Of a stretch of 6,849 bases of DNA, positions 6,051-6,849 are shown in pieces. Within the stretch, counting starts at the first letter, position 1. Each line of letters starts with the position of its first letter. The notes beneath the pieces were generated by a model. The model searched no databases. It had not been told where the DNA came from and saw only the letters and a program-made list of their open reading frames with translations. Origin of the DNA: Syntrophales bacterium (GTDB lineage: Bacteria > Desulfobacterota > Syntrophia > Syntrophales > UBA8958); contig JALNVY010000132.1 in assembly GCA_023231165.1 (NCBI GenBank), positions 1 to 6,849 of the forward strand, in the 5' to 3' direction. The position numbers and the translations under genes are program-made.

Positions 6051-6371
6051 CTATGCGTCTAAAATGTCCTGACATTTCTTACAGATACGGACCTTTTGCC
6101 CATCATCCAGAACTTTGTGACCGAGGCGCACACCGGCGTCGCATTTACTACAGAAATAGGCGACATTGGTAATGTGGATGGATCCTTCCTTTTCCACTAT
6201 ACCGCCTTTACCCTTAGCATCCGGACGTTGATGTCGCTTGACAAAGTTGAGTTTCTCAACAATTATTCGATCCTTATCCTTTATGATTTTGATGACCTTG
6301 CCGGTTTTACCTTTTTCCTTGCCGGCAACGACCTTCACCATATCTCCCTTTTTCAACTGCTTCCCATGCAT
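6051..6371 (-). CDS. rplX: Large ribosomal subunit protein L24 (uL24), with cysteine pairs
   Basis: A 106-residue protein that starts 50S assembly by binding the 5' end of 23S rRNA and later lies near the peptide exit tunnel. The N-terminal KOW motif is clear: LKKGDMVKVVAGKEKGKTGK (6-25), followed by VEKLNFVKRHQRP (38-50), GGIVEKEGSIHITNV (56-70) and the C-terminal extension. That extension has two cysteine pairs, Cys74-Ser-Lys-Cys77 and Cys97-Lys-Lys-Cys100, which look like a small zinc ribbon. L24 of E. coli or B. subtilis lacks this arrangement, though it recurs in other bacteria. The ATG at 6371 has AAGGA eight bases upstream; the stop is TAG. It sits in the standard rplN-rplX-rplE order. 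Zinc binding is inferred, not shown. Confidence 0.96.
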   Translation of the reverse strand: MHGKQLKKGDMVKVVAGKEKGKTGKVIKIIKDKDRIIVEKLNFVKRHQRPDAKGKGGIVEKEGSIHITNVAYFCSKCDAGVRLGHKVLDDGQKVRICKKCQDILDA

Positions 6372-6409
6372 TTTTTCGTTCCTTGTTTCTATATCCGTCC
6401 GTCTATCCC

Positions 6410-6778
6410 TTAGAGTACCTCGGGAGCCAAAGAAATGATTTTCATGAACTGTTTTGCTCTCAGTTCCCGAGCCACAGGGCCAAATATCCTGGTTCCGATC
6501 GGCTCCATCTGATTAGAGATGAGGACGGCTGAATTATCATCAAATTTCAGATAAGACCCATCCTGCCTTCGCACTTCTTTGACCGTGCGGACGATGACGG
6601 CTTTCATAACATCCCCTTTCTTAACCTTAGAATTGGGAATGGCTTCCTTTACCGATACCACAATGACATCGCCAACACTGGCATAGCGCCGCTTCGACCC
6701 CCCCAGAACTTTGATGCAGGCAACTTTCTTTGCACCCGAGTTGTCTGCCACATTTAGAATGGTCTGCATCTGAATCAT
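6410..6778 (-). CDS. rplN: Large ribosomal subunit protein L14 (uL14)
   Basis: A 122-residue 50S protein with a five-stranded beta barrel, forming part of intersubunit bridges and, in many bacteria, the docking site of the silencing factor RsfS. The sequence is near consensus: MIQMQTILNVADNSGAKKVA (1-20), GGSKRRYASVGDVIVVSVKE (26-45), VKKGDVMKAVIVRT (52-65), FDDNSAVLI (79-87) and GTRIFGPVARELR (95-107), ending in LAPEVL. The length is exactly typical. The ATG at 6778 has GGAG seven bases upstream; the stop is TAA. It lies 32 bases after rpsQ and 38 bases before rplX, the conserved start of the spc gene order. Confidence 0.97.
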   Translation of the reverse strand: MIQMQTILNVADNSGAKKVACIKVLGGSKRRYASVGDVIVVSVKEAIPNSKVKKGDVMKAVIVRTVKEVRRQDGSYLKFDDNSAVLISNQMEPIGTRIFGPVARELRAKQFMKIISLAPEVL

Positions 6779-6810
6779 AATACTGCTCCGCCTTCACAAA
6801 AGTCCCAATG

Positions 6811-6849
6811 CTACTTGGCTCGCTCCAGAATGGTCCGCATCCGCCACCG
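6811..6849 (-). CDS. rpsQ: Small ribosomal subunit protein S17 (uS17), 3' end only
   Basis: Only the last 12 codons and the TAG stop are in the window. They read RWRMRTILERAK, matching the basic C-terminal tail of S17 (a K-x-RW-x-x-x-x-x-x-E-x-A-K pattern), a 30S primary 16S rRNA-binding protein with an OB fold. The position immediately upstream of rplN is where rpsQ lies in nearly all bacteria, at the S10/spc junction. The fragment is too short to judge length or start. The call rests on the short tail plus gene order. Confidence 0.85.
   Translation of the reverse strand, partial: RWRMRTILERAK

Noticed and set aside
6020..6075. Possible S8 autoregulatory hairpin at the rplX-rplE junction, as in E. 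coli
   Set aside because: The ten-base junction shows no clear hairpin resembling helix 21 of 16S rRNA on reading by eye; a covariance-model search would be needed to claim it.
6372..6409. Possible promoter or terminator in the rplN-rplX gap
   Set aside because: The gap holds the rplX ribosome binding site and a short GACGGACGG repeat, but no stem with a U tract and no convincing -35/-10 pair.
1..6849. An undescribed defence, mobile or regulatory system
   Set aside because: Essentially every base belongs to a conserved ribosomal, secretion or translation gene or to a short gap between such genes; there is no room for an accessory module.

Overview
This window is a stretch of a bacterial ribosomal-protein superoperon in the spc / early-alpha arrangement. 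All of it is read from the minus strand, so transcription runs from base 6849 towards base 1. In transcription order the genes are rpsQ (3' end only), rplN, rplX, rplE, rpsN (zinc type, often called rpsZ), rpsH, rplF, rplR, rpsE, rpmD, rplO, secY, map, infA, rpmJ and rpsM (5' end only). Each was recognised from its translated sequence. No gene on the plus strand, RNA gene, mobile element, CRISPR array, promoter or intrinsic terminator could be supported, and no gap between genes exceeds about 55 bases. That is what the middle of a long co-transcribed operon looks like.

Layout: bases 6849-2695 carry the large- and small-subunit proteins S17, L14, L24, L5, S14, S8, L6, L18, S5, L30 and L15. Bases 2702-1386 carry SecY, the protein-translocation pore. 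Bases 1350-601 carry type I methionine aminopeptidase, which trims the starting Met from nascent proteins. Bases 563-345 carry initiation factor IF-1, followed by L36 and the start of S13. The genes therefore cover ribosome building, initiation, N-terminal processing and membrane export.

Organism: clearly a bacterium of moderate GC content. The zinc-ribbon S14, the cysteine-bearing L36 and L24, and the order secY-map-infA-rpmJ-rpsM with infA inside the operon argue against a gammaproteobacterium such as E. coli. The protein sequences feel closest to Desulfobacterota (deltaproteobacteria, perhaps Syntrophales-like), but this is an impression and not a demonstrated placement.

Points that deserve care: adk, which commonly sits between secY and map, is absent. 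About half of the visible starts are GTG or TTG. For rplR and secY, Shine-Dalgarno placement favours internal TTG starts over the longest open frames. No undescribed system is visible here; it is a conserved housekeeping region.
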